In this document: positions 1-8,159 of the stretch, piece by piece | Layout of the letters: each line of letters starts with the position of its first letter | Numbering within the stretch: the stretch's first letter is position 1 | Origin: Actinomycetota bacterium | GTDB taxonomy: Bacteria > Actinomycetota > Acidimicrobiia > Acidimicrobiales > Ilumatobacteraceae | Direction: 5' to 3' | Assembly: GCA_027730505.1 (NCBI GenBank) | Contig: JAQCGT010000008.1 | Span: forward strand, 1 to 46,348 | DNA length: 46,348 nucleotides | Translations under genes and position numbers: made by a program | The notes under the pieces: generated by a model | Told to the model about the DNA's origin: nothing | Seen by the model: only the letters and a program-made list of their open reading frames with translations | Databases searched by the model: none

Positions 1-1462
1 TGAACATCGGCGCTGCAACCACGAAGAAAGCAACAGCGGCCACCCACGTGTCTCCCAATCTGGCGTACCAGGTCAGGCCCGTTCGACGCATCACATCACC
101 TGTCAACACCCGCTGTTCGGAGATGTCGGACCGCTGCAGCACTCGACCGTCGGGGTCGATGATCGCCGAGAATCCTGTCGGGGCGACCTGAATGACCCAA
201 CGACCGGATTCCACGGCACGAAGTCGGCTGGAGGCCACCTGCTGGGTCTGGAGAATGGTCCAGGTATAACTCGCTCCGTTCGTGGGATTGACGAGCAGTT
301 CGCCTCCCGATGTGACCCCGTCTCGCGTCCGACGGCCGAAGAACACCTCCCACGAGATGACTACGGCTGCCCGCGCCACGCCGGGAACGTCGAGGACCGC
401 CGGGCCACGTCCGGCGAGGGCATCGCTCGGAATCTGGTCGACCGGGGCGCCGAGCGCCTCGAGAAGCCCACGCAGCGGCACGTATTCGCCGTAGGGGACC
501 CGAACGACCTTCACGTACCGATCCACCACCGAACCGTCGGGCATGACCGTGTACTGAGCGTTGACGAAGTTGCCAGGACCGACGTCGTAGACGTACTCGG
601 CATCCTCTGTCACCCCGACGAGGAACGGGACACCCAATCGCGATGCTTCAGCAGCGATGGCTGCCGCTTGATCGCTCTCGGCGAAGGAAACTCGATTGAC
701 GTCGATGGCGTTCTCCGGCCAAACCACGAGATCGAGTTCGGGATCGACCTCGATCTTGGCGGTTGCCGCAAGATGTGCTGCCGTGACATCGCGCGACGGC
801 ACCTCGAGTGCGCTGGTGCCCTGGCGGCCACCGCCCTGCACGGCGGCGACCCGCACAGTGCCGCCGTCGATGTCGTGGCCGGCTGGCGCGATCGTTGCGA
901 GAACGAACACAGCGGACGACCCCAGGATCGGAGCCAGAGAGCAGCCTGTCACCGCTCGATCGCGGATCGACCTGATGAGCGGGGGGATCGTGAAGCTGAC
1001 CGTCATGACGACCAGAGAGATCAGCAACACACCACCGACCCGGGCGACGTCGAGCAGCGGTCCCGACGCCTGGGCGATACCCATTGTGGCGAGGGGAACA
1101 CCGCCGAATGGCACGGCAAGGCGAGCGGCCTCGGCGAGCGTGTGGGCCCCAGCTCGAGCGAACGGCGACCATGACGATGGGGCCACGGTCGCTGCGGCAA
1201 CGGCGTGGAACATAGAGAAGACGATCACCGCTGCGACGTGCCCGGGTGGGGTGAGGAACCACATCCAAGCGGTGGACGGAGCGAGCCAACCGATTGCGAA
1301 GACGAACCCTGATACGGCTCGCCGGCTCGCCCGGGCATCGTGTCGCCAGCCGAGGAGCGCGACCCCGATGAATGACAAAGGCCAGAATCCCCACGGCGGC
1401 ATGGATGCTGCAACGCAGAGCCCGCCGACGAAGGGCAGCAGCAATGATCTGGTGGCGTTCAC
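1..1462 (-). CDS. lnt: Apolipoprotein N-acyltransferase, C-terminus cut by window edge
   Basis: Lnt transfers the third acyl chain to the N-terminal Cys of lipoproteins at the outer face of the membrane. The start is a GTG at 1462-1460 that overlaps the TGA of the upstream sortase gene (GTGA); about 487 codons are visible and the frame is open at base 1. The N-terminal 195 residues are hydrophobic with several membrane segments. The nitrilase-fold domain follows, with LVVWPEN (Glu250), YVKVVRVPYGEYVP (Lys318) and ISWEVFFG. Lnt normally has Cys followed by Tyr or Phe and Glu in the last motif, so the nucleophile position holds Ser370 (codon 353-355). Glu and Lys of the triad are kept. Family assignment is firm; acyltransferase activity with Ser is uncertain. 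Confidence 0.88.
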   Translation of the reverse strand, partial: MNATRSLLLPFVGGLCVAASMPPWGFWPLSFIGVALLGWRHDARASRRAVSGFVFAIGWLAPSTAWMWFLTPPGHVAAVIVFSMFHAVAAATVAPSSWSPFARAGAHTLAEAARLAVPFGGVPLATMGIAQASGPLLDVARVGGVLLISLVVMTVSFTIPPLIRSIRDRAVTGCSLAPILGSSAVFVLATIAPAGHDIDGGTVRVAAVQGGGRQGTSALEVPSRDVTAAHLAATAKIEVDPELDLVVWPENAIDVNRVSFAESDQAAAIAAEASRLGVPFLVGVTEDAEYVYDVGPGNFVNAQYTVMPDGSVVDRYVKVVRVPYGEYVPLRGLLEALGAPVDQIPSDALAGRGPAVLDVPGVARAAVVISWEVFFGRRTRDGVTSGGELLVNPTNGASYTWTILQTQQVASSRLRAVESGRWVIQVAPTGFSAIIDPDGRVLQRSDISEQRVLTGDVMRRTGLTWYARLGDTWVAAVAFFVVAAPMF

Positions 1463-2109
1463 CCGTCGAGTGTGCCGAACACCACGATCCGCTGGGCGGT
1501 CGACCCCGGCGGATGGCACGCGAAGAGCGTGACGGTGGATTCAGGTGTCTGGTCGATGATCCAGAGCGCGGTGGGCTCGACGATCTCGGTTCGATCCACG
1601 AGGTAGACGTGGCGCCCTTCGGCATCCTCGAAGATGATTTCATCGCCGGGCACCAACTGATCGAGGTAGCGAAACACCTGATGTTTGCTGACCCGATGTC
1701 CGGCGACCACCACGTTGCCGAGGTCCCCGGGCATCGCCGTTCCGGGCCAGTGGCCGGGTCCGAGGTCGAGGGTCGTCAGACGAATCCCCTCGAACATCGT
1801 CGATTCGAGATCGATTGCGGGGATGCTGATGCTGGCGAGTTCGATCACCGGTTCGGTGGATCGGGTGTCCTGTGGTGGGGGCACCGGTGTGGGGAGCGTC
1901 ACCGTGGTTGTAGTGGTCGATGTGGTGGTCGTCGACGTCGTCGTTGTCGTGGAGGTCGACGTCGTCGTCGTGGTCGGGGCGACGGTGGAGGTTGTGGCGG
2001 CGGTCGTTTCAGGGATGACGACCGAGGCGGTCGAGTCACCACACGCGGAGATTGTGAGGGCCGCGGCGATGGCGATCACGAGAGCGATTGGTGCACGTGA
2101 GGGGTTCAT
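1459..2109 (-). CDS. Class E sortase with a lipoprotein signal
   Basis: This is a 216-residue transpeptidase of the sortase superfamily. The N-terminus is a lipoprotein signal: a hydrophobic stretch followed by ISAC (Cys23). A Thr/Ser-rich linker of about 50 residues comes next, then the sortase barrel. The catalytic triad is visible as His138 in VAGHR, Cys198 in LFACHP and Arg207 in TAQRIVV. Sortases are usually held by a transmembrane helix; here a diacylglyceryl-Cys would tether the domain on a flexible Thr stalk. The ATG start overlaps the hemY stop by 4 bases and the stop overlaps the lnt GTG by 4. No protein with an LAxTG-type sorting signal was seen in the window, so the substrate is unknown. 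Confidence 0.88.
   Translation of the reverse strand: MNPSRAPIALVIAIAAALTISACGDSTASVVIPETTAATTSTVAPTTTTTSTSTTTTTSTTTTSTTTTTVTLPTPVPPPQDTRSTEPVIELASISIPAIDLESTMFEGIRLTTLDLGPGHWPGTAMPGDLGNVVVAGHRVSKHQVFRYLDQLVPGDEIIFEDAEGRHVYLVDRTEIVEPTALWIIDQTPESTVTLFACHPPGSTAQRIVVFGTLDG
1911..1995. repeat. Low-complexity Thr/Ser codon run in sortase linker
   Basis: On the minus strand this is a run of ACC/ACG/ACA and TCG/TCC codons giving TTTTSTSTTTT-like sequence. It encodes the linker between the lipobox and the sortase domain. Similar runs occur in the second sortase gene and in the L,D-transpeptidase gene. It is coding low complexity, not a CRISPR or satellite array. Confidence 0.8.
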
Positions 2110-3482
2110 GGCGATACCGATTCTTCCAGATGGGACATCGTTCTCTCAGCCGCTCGGTGGCCGTCTGCGACACATGCCGGGATGCCGATCCCCCGGTATG
2201 AACTCCCGGCGAGGACCAGACCTGCGCCGGTTCCGCGCTCGATGTGCGAGATGGTCGTGTGGTGATGCGGCCGGTACTGGGTGAAGGCTCCCGGCCAGCG
2301 AGTGACGCGGCTTTCCACCGGGGCGAGGTCGGTACCGAGATGCATTGAGACTTCAGCGACGGCGGCGTCGATGAGCGCAGAGTCGTCGAGATGGAGCACA
2401 TCGAGTCCATCTCTGCCGAGCGACACCCGCAGCACGACGCTGTCGTGACCACCGAGGTGGGCCCACTTCTGTGAGGCGAATGACACGGCGGTAACCGTTC
2501 GCTGCACCGACTTCGGAACCAGGTAGCCCGATCGGCCGAGTGCATGTTCGGGCCAATCGGCGATCGGTACCGCCAACGTGACCATGGCAACGCCGCAGGT
2601 CTCGAGCGTCCGAAGCGTTTCGGCGATGTCGCCGGACATCATCTCCGCCGCAGCGGCAGCGGGGGCGGCGTTAATGACGGCGTCAAATGCCTGACCGTCC
2701 ACCCGCCAACGGCCGTTGTCGGCCGTGATCTCAGCAACGGGTGACGACGTGATGATTCGAACTCGATCGCCGTGATGCTTTGCGAGATCGCGTTCGAGAG
2801 CGTTGATCAGGTCGGCCAGTCCGCCGATTGGCGCCGCGAAGATCGGCCCGTCGGATTTTGGCGTTGTCCGCATGGCCGAGCGGCCAGAGAGGAGGGCGCT
2901 TCGTCCTCGTCCGGCGAGCGCTGCGATTTGTGGAACGGCTGCCAGAGAGAACCGGTCGGTGTCGGCGCCGTAGATACTGCCGACGAGGGCATCGACCAAA
3001 CGGTCGTGCACTTCATCGCCAAAGCGTGTCCGAACCCAATGCCCGATCGAGTCGTGGGCGGTCGGCGTTCGCGGCAGCACGAGGTCGAGACCGGCCCGAG
3101 CCAGGCCAACTGGAGAGAGCAGGCCGCTGCGAGCGATTGCCAACAGCGATGTCGGAACGCCGAGGAGGACACCGTCGGGGATGGATCGCAGGCCGTCGTA
3201 CCAGATCGCAGCCCGCGCGTCGGTTGGCGCGGTGATTTGATCACCAAGTCCCAGTGATCTCGTCAGATCGATGGCGGCCGGCATCCTCACGAGGAACGCG
3301 TCAGGGCCCTCGTCGACCGCTGCGCGGCCTGCAAACGGCGAGGTGCTGATCTTGCCGCCAAGGCGTTCTTCCCCTTCGAACACCGTGATCGAGAGATCGT
3401 GGTCAGACGACAAGTAGGCCAGGTGGCGAGATGCGGCGAGGCCGGTGATGCCGCCGCCGATCACCGCCACCGAACGGGTCAT
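2106..3482 (-). CDS. hemY: Coproporphyrinogen/protoporphyrinogen oxidase, HemY (CgoX) type
   Basis: A 458-residue FAD flavoprotein that oxidises the porphyrinogen ring with oxygen. The N-terminus has the dinucleotide-binding motif VAVIGGGITGLAASRHLAYL, and FEGEERLGGKISTS follows as in the HemY family. The C-terminus has GLVLAGSSYRGIGIPACVADG, the second FAD-contact region. In Gram-positive bacteria this enzyme acts on coproporphyrinogen III, with HemH inserting iron next and HemQ/ChdC finishing haem. That route is inferred here, since no hemQ lies in the window. The ATG overlaps the hemH stop by 4 bases and its own stop overlaps the sortase ATG by 4, so the genes probably share a message. Confidence 0.93.
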   Translation of the reverse strand: MTRSVAVIGGGITGLAASRHLAYLSSDHDLSITVFEGEERLGGKISTSPFAGRAAVDEGPDAFLVRMPAAIDLTRSLGLGDQITAPTDARAAIWYDGLRSIPDGVLLGVPTSLLAIARSGLLSPVGLARAGLDLVLPRTPTAHDSIGHWVRTRFGDEVHDRLVDALVGSIYGADTDRFSLAAVPQIAALAGRGRSALLSGRSAMRTTPKSDGPIFAAPIGGLADLINALERDLAKHHGDRVRIITSSPVAEITADNGRWRVDGQAFDAVINAAPAAAAAEMMSGDIAETLRTLETCGVAMVTLAVPIADWPEHALGRSGYLVPKSVQRTVTAVSFASQKWAHLGGHDSVVLRVSLGRDGLDVLHLDDSALIDAAVAEVSMHLGTDLAPVESRVTRWPGAFTQYRPHHHTTISHIERGTGAGLVLAGSSYRGIGIPACVADGHRAAERTMSHLEESVSP

Positions 3483-4423
3483 GTGATCGTTGCTCCGGCC
3501 TCGACAACTCGTTGGGCGAGGGCCGCCATGACGTCAGGTCGGTCGTTCACGCAGGCGGTTCGATCGAAGGCAAGACCGTGCTGCTCGGCCCGCACGCGGG
3601 CCTCGATGTCGAGGTCGTACAGCACCTCGAGGTGGTCGGCAACGAATCCGACAGCGCTCACGATGACCCCTCGATGGGCGCCGCCAGCGGCGACATCATC
3701 GATGAGTTCGCCGATGTCGGGTCCGATCCATGGTTCAGGAGTGCGTCCGGCGCTCTGCCAGGCGATCGTCCAGTCGGACCCCTCCTCCATGCCGAGACGT
3801 TCGGCGATGGCAACGGCTGTCGAACGGAGTTCGTCGGGATAGAGGTCACCGCTGTCGATGATCCGTTGTGGGAGTGAATGAGCGGTGAACGCAACCAGCG
3901 ACCCCTCGCCCATGGCTTCCCGTCGCGTCCTGAGATCATCGGCGATGAAGTCGACGAAGGCCGGTTCGACGGCCCACGAGTCGATGCCGACCACGCTGAT
4001 GCCGAGTGGCTCTGCCGCAGCTTTGGTACGGCCGATGTACTGACCGATCGAATACGACGAATGATGAGGCGCGAGCACCAGGCCGACAATCCGTGTAAAC
4101 CCAGCATCAGCGATCTCGGCCACCGTTGTCTCGATCATCGGAGCGGCGTGCTTGAGCCCGAGAAAGACTCGGTGGGTTCCGGGGGCGAGGTCGTCTAGCG
4201 CGGCCTGCAATCCAGCAGCCTGGGCCTCGGTCAGCTCAGCGAGCGGCGACAGGCCCCCGATGGCCTCATAACGTGCGACCAGTTCGGCAAGCGCCTCCGG
4301 GGTTGGTGGACGCCCGCGTCGGATATCGGTGTAGTACGGCTCGATCTCGTCTCGATGACGTGGGGTGCCATACGCCATCAACAACACAGCGGTTGAAGGG
4401 GTGCCTGCGCTCATGTCCGTCAT
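3479..4423 (-). CDS. hemH: Ferrochelatase (coproporphyrin ferrochelatase, CpfC)
   Basis: This 314-residue chelatase inserts Fe2+ into the porphyrin made by HemY. Conserved features are LLMAYGTP at the N-terminus, YEAIGGLSPL, the metal-binding His182 in FTAHSLPQ, and Glu266 in ADHLEVLYDLDIE. Only one Cys is present (TACVN near the end), so the [2Fe-2S] ligand set of some actinobacterial ferrochelatases is absent. The start is ATG 4423, overlapping the hemE stop by 4 bases; an ATG three codons further in is the alternative. It lies between hemE and hemY in the same tight operon. Confidence 0.93.
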   Translation of the reverse strand: MTDMSAGTPSTAVLLMAYGTPRHRDEIEPYYTDIRRGRPPTPEALAELVARYEAIGGLSPLAELTEAQAAGLQAALDDLAPGTHRVFLGLKHAAPMIETTVAEIADAGFTRIVGLVLAPHHSSYSIGQYIGRTKAAAEPLGISVVGIDSWAVEPAFVDFIADDLRTRREAMGEGSLVAFTAHSLPQRIIDSGDLYPDELRSTAVAIAERLGMEEGSDWTIAWQSAGRTPEPWIGPDIGELIDDVAAGGAHRGVIVSAVGFVADHLEVLYDLDIEARVRAEQHGLAFDRTACVNDRPDVMAALAQRVVEAGATIT

Positions 4424-5508
4424 GCTCCCAGCAGATCGTTGCCGGTGCCGTGACGAGCGGTGATCTCATGGACTCGATCGACCACGGCCGTCAGCACTTC
4501 CGGATTCGAATCGGGCTGCACGCCATGACCGAGATTGAAGATGTGCCCCGGGTGCCCGGCGTTGTCCGCGAGCACTGCTTCCGCTCCGGCCAGAGCTGGT
4601 TCACGGCCGGCAAGCACCAGGGCGGGATCGAGGTTGCCCTGGACAACGAGATCGGGATCGATACGACGCCGGGCGGCTTGAATCGACGTGCGCCAGTCGA
4701 GGCCAAGCACCTGCGGTCCTGCGTTGTGCATCGACTCGAGCAGGTGGTCGCAGCCGATGCCGAAGTGGATGCCGGGCACGTTGGGATGACGCTCGGCGAG
4801 CTCGCTGAAGACGCGAGTCGAATGCGGAAGTACGAAGCGCTGGTAGTCCGCGTCAGACAGCGATCCGGCCCATGAGTCGAAGAGTTGGAACGCTCGTGCG
4901 CCATGGGCGAGCTGCACCGAGATGAACTCGATCGCTGAGCCCGCCAGGCGGTCGAGGACGGCGTGCCAGAGCACCTCGTCGGTTTGCATCAACGCCTTGG
5001 TGTGGCGGTAGGTGCGGCTCGGAGCACCTTCGATGAGGTAGCTGGCGAGGGTGAATGGGGCGCCGGCGAAGGCGAGCAGAGGAACCATCGGCGGTAACTC
5101 GTGGGTCAGGATGTCGACGGTGGCGGCCACATAGTCGACGTCGGCCGGTTCAAGGGGTCGGAGGCGTTCGAGGTCGGCAGCGGATCGCAGCGGATTCTCG
5201 GCCACCGGCCCCGTTCCGGGAGCGACGTCGATGCCGAAACCGACGGCATGGACGGGAACCACGATGTCGCTGTACAACACGGCGGCGTCGACGCCGTGGC
5301 GACGGACCGGCTGCATCGTGATCTCGGCTGCCGTCTCGGGTCGGGCGATGGCATCGAGAATCGATCCCGGGCCGCGGACTGCCCGGTACTCGGGCAGGCT
5401 GCGCCCTGCTTGACGCATGAACCACACCGGAGTCCGGGCCGCTGGACGGCCGAAGGCCGCAGCGAGGAATGGCGGTTCGTCGGGGGGGAAGTCGCGGGAG
5501 GAACTCAT
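4420..5508 (-). CDS. hemE: Uroporphyrinogen III decarboxylase
   Basis: HemE removes four carboxyl groups from uroporphyrinogen III to give coproporphyrinogen III. The 362-residue product beginning MSSSRDFPPDEPP carries the family signature WFMRQAGRSLPEYR (about residues 29-42), LYSDIVVP with the catalytic-type Asp, HFGIGCDHLLE, QGNLDPALVLAG and FNLGHGVQPDSNPE. A GTG 35 codons upstream would also keep the frame open, but ATG 5508 matches family length and sits 12 bases after a possible -10 (TATCGT on the minus strand, 5521-5526). It is the first gene of hemE-hemH-hemY-sortase-lnt. Confidence 0.95.
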   Translation of the reverse strand: MSSSRDFPPDEPPFLAAAFGRPAARTPVWFMRQAGRSLPEYRAVRGPGSILDAIARPETAAEITMQPVRRHGVDAAVLYSDIVVPVHAVGFGIDVAPGTGPVAENPLRSAADLERLRPLEPADVDYVAATVDILTHELPPMVPLLAFAGAPFTLASYLIEGAPSRTYRHTKALMQTDEVLWHAVLDRLAGSAIEFISVQLAHGARAFQLFDSWAGSLSDADYQRFVLPHSTRVFSELAERHPNVPGIHFGIGCDHLLESMHNAGPQVLGLDWRTSIQAARRRIDPDLVVQGNLDPALVLAGREPALAGAEAVLADNAGHPGHIFNLGHGVQPDSNPEVLTAVVDRVHEITARHGTGNDLLGA

Positions 5509-5524
5509 TAGAGAATGTCGACGA

Positions 5525-5539
5525 TATCGGCCGCCGATA
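5525..5539. promoter_or_regulatory. Perfect dyad between hemE and helD
   Basis: The sequence is TATCGG-CCG-CCGATA, a perfect 6-3-6 inverted repeat. Its left end overlaps the possible hemE -10 (TATCGT on the minus strand, 5521-5526), and its right end overlaps the possible helD -10 (TACACT, 5538-5543). A protein bound here could affect both promoters. No known operator was matched, and the 19-bp rifamycin-associated element found upstream of some actinobacterial helR genes was not seen. Confidence 0.5.
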
Positions 5540-5615
5540 CACTCGATGGACCCCTGAACACCGCTGGACTCGGAGAGACACGAGGTGTCGTTCCGATGGT
5601 CCCGTATCAGCACCG

Positions 5616-7778
5616 ATGAGCCAGAACCACCCAGATCTCGTCCCCGAACAGGCGTACATCGATCACGCCTACGAGTGTCTCGAGACCAGCCGCGCAGCGG
5701 CCTGGCGCATGCGGGAGATGCACGAGGCGGATCTGGGCGGGACCTTCCAGGCGCGTTTCGAACGAAACGCCGTCGACGAGACTCTCGTGAAGCGCCTTGT
5801 GGAACTCGATCTCGGTGACGCAGCGCTCGTCTTCGGCCGGATCGACCGCTCCGATCCCGAGGGGGACGGCGTCGAAAGCTTTCACATCGGTCGTCTCGCC
5901 GTCGCCGATGAGGACCGCGAGCCAGTGGTGGTCGACTGGCGGGCTCCGGTCGCCGAACCGTTCTATCGAGCGACCGGTCGTGAACCGATGGGTCTGCGCC
6001 GCCGACGTCACTTCGCCGTGGAGGGCCGACATCTGCTCGGGCTCGAAGACGAACTGTTCGGTGAGGGCCATCTCGGTGTCGGTGACGACGAGGGCCTCGA
6101 TCGGTCGGGAGGCCTGCGGGGTTACAGCACCTTGATCGCGTCGCTCGAACGAGGGCGCACCGGAAGTCTCGGCGACATCGTGGCCACCATCCAGGCCGAG
6201 CAGGATGAGATCATCAGGTCACCCCAAGCCGGCGTCCTCGTCGTTCAGGGAGGACCGGGAACGGGGAAGACAGTCGTCGCCCTCCATCGGGCCGCCTACC
6301 TGCTGTACACGCATCGGTTCCCGCTCGAAGACCAAGGCGTGCTTGTCATCGGGCCGAACCGGGTGTTCCTCCGGTACATCGAGCGGGTCCTTCCGTCCCT
6401 CGGTGAGGCGGGCATTGCCCAGGTGGTGTTGGCTGACCTCGTTCCCGACGTGACCGTGCGTGGCGACGATCCGCCCGAGGTGGCCCGTGCGAAGGGTGCG
6501 GCGGTGATGTCCGAGGTCATCGACCGAGCGATCCGAGACCGTGAGCGACCGCTGCGCGAGGACCTGGTTCTGCCGTTCCGATTTGGATACGTGCGACTGC
6601 GGGTCGAGGAGTCCGAGCGCATCGTGCGGATGGTCCGCCGCCGTCATCGCCGCCATAACGCGGCGCGGCGGCAGCTCGAAGCAGAGGTCTGGTCATCGCT
6701 GGCGGCGACGTGGCGCGACGGAGATGTCGACCCGTCCGACGTTCGGGCGGAATTGCGGTCGTCGCCCGAGATGCGTGAGGCGCTCGAACGAATGTGGCCG
6801 GTGTTGACCCCTGCCGAACTCCTCCATGACCTGTACGGTTCGAAAGCGCTGTTGCGATCCGCAATCGGCCGACTGCTCGAACCAGGTGCGGTCGATCTCT
6901 TGCACCGCCCCCGGTCGGCATCGGTCGAGGAGGTCGTGTGGAGTACTGCCGATGTGGCCCTACTTGATGATGCCCGAGAGGCGCTCGGTCCGCGACCGGG
7001 CCGCTCGGGCCGGATCGACGAGGTTGATGAACTGCGCACCTATGGGCACATCGTGGTCGACGAGGTGCAGGACCTCACACCGATGGAGCTTCGTATGGTG
7101 ACGAGGCGCTCTCTCAACGGATCAGTGACGGTCGTCGGCGATATCGCGCAAGCAACTGGGCCCCTAGCCCCGAGCGACTGGTCAGACGTGCTCGAACATT
7201 TGCCGGATCGGCGCCCACCGAGAGTGATCGGGCTTTCGGTCGGCTATCGCATACCGGCTCAGATCATGGCCCTTGCTGACGCCGTGATGAAGGTTGCGGC
7301 TCCTGGTTTGCGTGCACCGACGTCGGTTCGTCTCGGGGATGCCGAGCCCTCGGTGGTCGAGGTGGACGACATCGCCGCTGGTGTGGTGTCGGCTGTGCGT
7401 GCCATGGTCAATGGCCTTGGTCGTGCATCGGTGGCAGTGGTGGCCGCGGACGAGCGATGCGACGAGGTGTCTGCAGCGCTGTCGGCGGCAGGAGTCGACC
7501 ACGGTCGGGCTGGAGTCTCGGGGCTCGAGCATGAACTCACCGTGGTGCCGGTCAGCGTTGTGAAGGGTCTCGAACTCGATGGTGTCGTGCTGGTCGAACC
7601 AGTCGAGATAGCCGAGAGTGGTCGACACGGGCTGCGTTCGCTCTACGTGGCGTTGACCCGCTCGACCCGACGCCTCACCGTCGTGCACCGGCGGGCCCTA
7701 CCCGATGCAATGCACCGAGAGGACTCAGGCGCCGGCGATTCCAGCGTTGAGATCGATCAGCAGCTTCCAGCCTTTTGA
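5616..7778 (+). CDS. helD: HelD/HelR-type RNA polymerase-recycling ATPase
   Basis: A 720-residue UvrD/Rep-like superfamily 1 ATPase. HelD proteins push into stalled RNA polymerase and release it from nucleic acid; actinobacterial HelR members can also protect it from rifampicin. Seen here: a helical N-terminus, FGRID followed by FHIGRLAV, VVVDWRAPVAEPFYRAT, the Q-motif TIQAEQDEIIR, Walker A GGPGTGKT (212-219) followed by ALHRAAYLLY, Walker B VVDEVQDLTP, and the C-terminal SLYVALTRSTRRLTVVH. The start is ATG 5616 because the upstream ATG at 5469 would run through hemE. The last 54 bases overlap the end of the convergent lipoprotein gene. Confidence 0.9.
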   Translation: MSQNHPDLVPEQAYIDHAYECLETSRAAAWRMREMHEADLGGTFQARFERNAVDETLVKRLVELDLGDAALVFGRIDRSDPEGDGVESFHIGRLAVADEDREPVVVDWRAPVAEPFYRATGREPMGLRRRRHFAVEGRHLLGLEDELFGEGHLGVGDDEGLDRSGGLRGYSTLIASLERGRTGSLGDIVATIQAEQDEIIRSPQAGVLVVQGGPGTGKTVVALHRAAYLLYTHRFPLEDQGVLVIGPNRVFLRYIERVLPSLGEAGIAQVVLADLVPDVTVRGDDPPEVARAKGAAVMSEVIDRAIRDRERPLREDLVLPFRFGYVRLRVEESERIVRMVRRRHRRHNAARRQLEAEVWSSLAATWRDGDVDPSDVRAELRSSPEMREALERMWPVLTPAELLHDLYGSKALLRSAIGRLLEPGAVDLLHRPRSASVEEVVWSTADVALLDDAREALGPRPGRSGRIDEVDELRTYGHIVVDEVQDLTPMELRMVTRRSLNGSVTVVGDIAQATGPLAPSDWSDVLEHLPDRRPPRVIGLSVGYRIPAQIMALADAVMKVAAPGLRAPTSVRLGDAEPSVVEVDDIAAGVVSAVRAMVNGLGRASVAVVAADERCDEVSAALSAAGVDHGRAGVSGLEHELTVVPVSVVKGLELDGVVLVEPVEIAESGRHGLRSLYVALTRSTRRLTVVHRRALPDAMHREDSGAGDSSVEIDQQLPAF

Positions 7779-8159
7779 TGCGTCGGCCGGGCGTTTGCGT
7801 TCCACGGCACTGTGCGCCAGCGAGACGACCTGCTCAAGTCCGAACAGTTCCTCGGGGAAGTCGCGACGGATCGCGGCGCTGATCGATGCCCAGTCAGCGT
7901 CGATTGCAGCGAGGATGGTCGATGCGAGTTCAGGATCATCGACGATTGCATCGCTCAAGCTGTCCAGGGCACCAGCGATGCGGCTCAGCACGGTCGAGAT
8001 GTCATCGTCGGCTCGAGGACCCGGGGCTGTGGTGCCGCCGTCGACGGGCTCCGGTGCCGTGGTCGTGACGAGCGACTCATCGACGTAGGTCGAACCGCAG
8101 CCCGCCGTGACCAACACGACCACCAGCGCGGTGGCAAGCCAGGTGGTTCGGCTGCTCAT
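7725..8159 (-). CDS. Small lipoprotein of unknown function
   Basis: A 144-residue protein with a lipoprotein signal (hydrophobic stretch, then VTAGC), a short Thr/Pro/Gly-rich linker and a mostly helical acidic domain rich in Ala, Asp and Ile. I do not recognise the domain. Its ATG overlaps the stop of the DtxR-family gene by 4 bases, so the two are probably co-transcribed. Its 3' end overlaps the end of helD by 54 bases on the opposite strand. A link to metal handling is suggested only by the neighbour. Confidence 0.75.
   Translation of the reverse strand: MSSRTTWLATALVVVLVTAGCGSTYVDESLVTTTAPEPVDGGTTAPGPRADDDISTVLSRIAGALDSLSDAIVDDPELASTILAAIDADWASISAAIRRDFPEELFGLEQVVSLAHSAVERKRPADASKGWKLLIDLNAGIAGA

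Noticed and set aside
648-1643. 331-residue open frame on the minus strand and overlapping plus-strand frames
   Set aside because: They are shadows of lnt, whose real frame starts at GTG 1462 and carries recognisable nitrilase motifs. The shadow proteins are Arg/Ser/Pro-rich with no family features.
1911-1995. CRISPR or satellite array
   Set aside because: The repeats are codon runs for Thr and Ser inside a sortase frame, with no spacer structure. The same holds for 45487-45585.
5509-5615. Rifamycin-associated element upstream of helD
   Set aside because: The 19-bp inverted-repeat element known upstream of some helR genes was not found; only the shorter TATCGG dyad is present.
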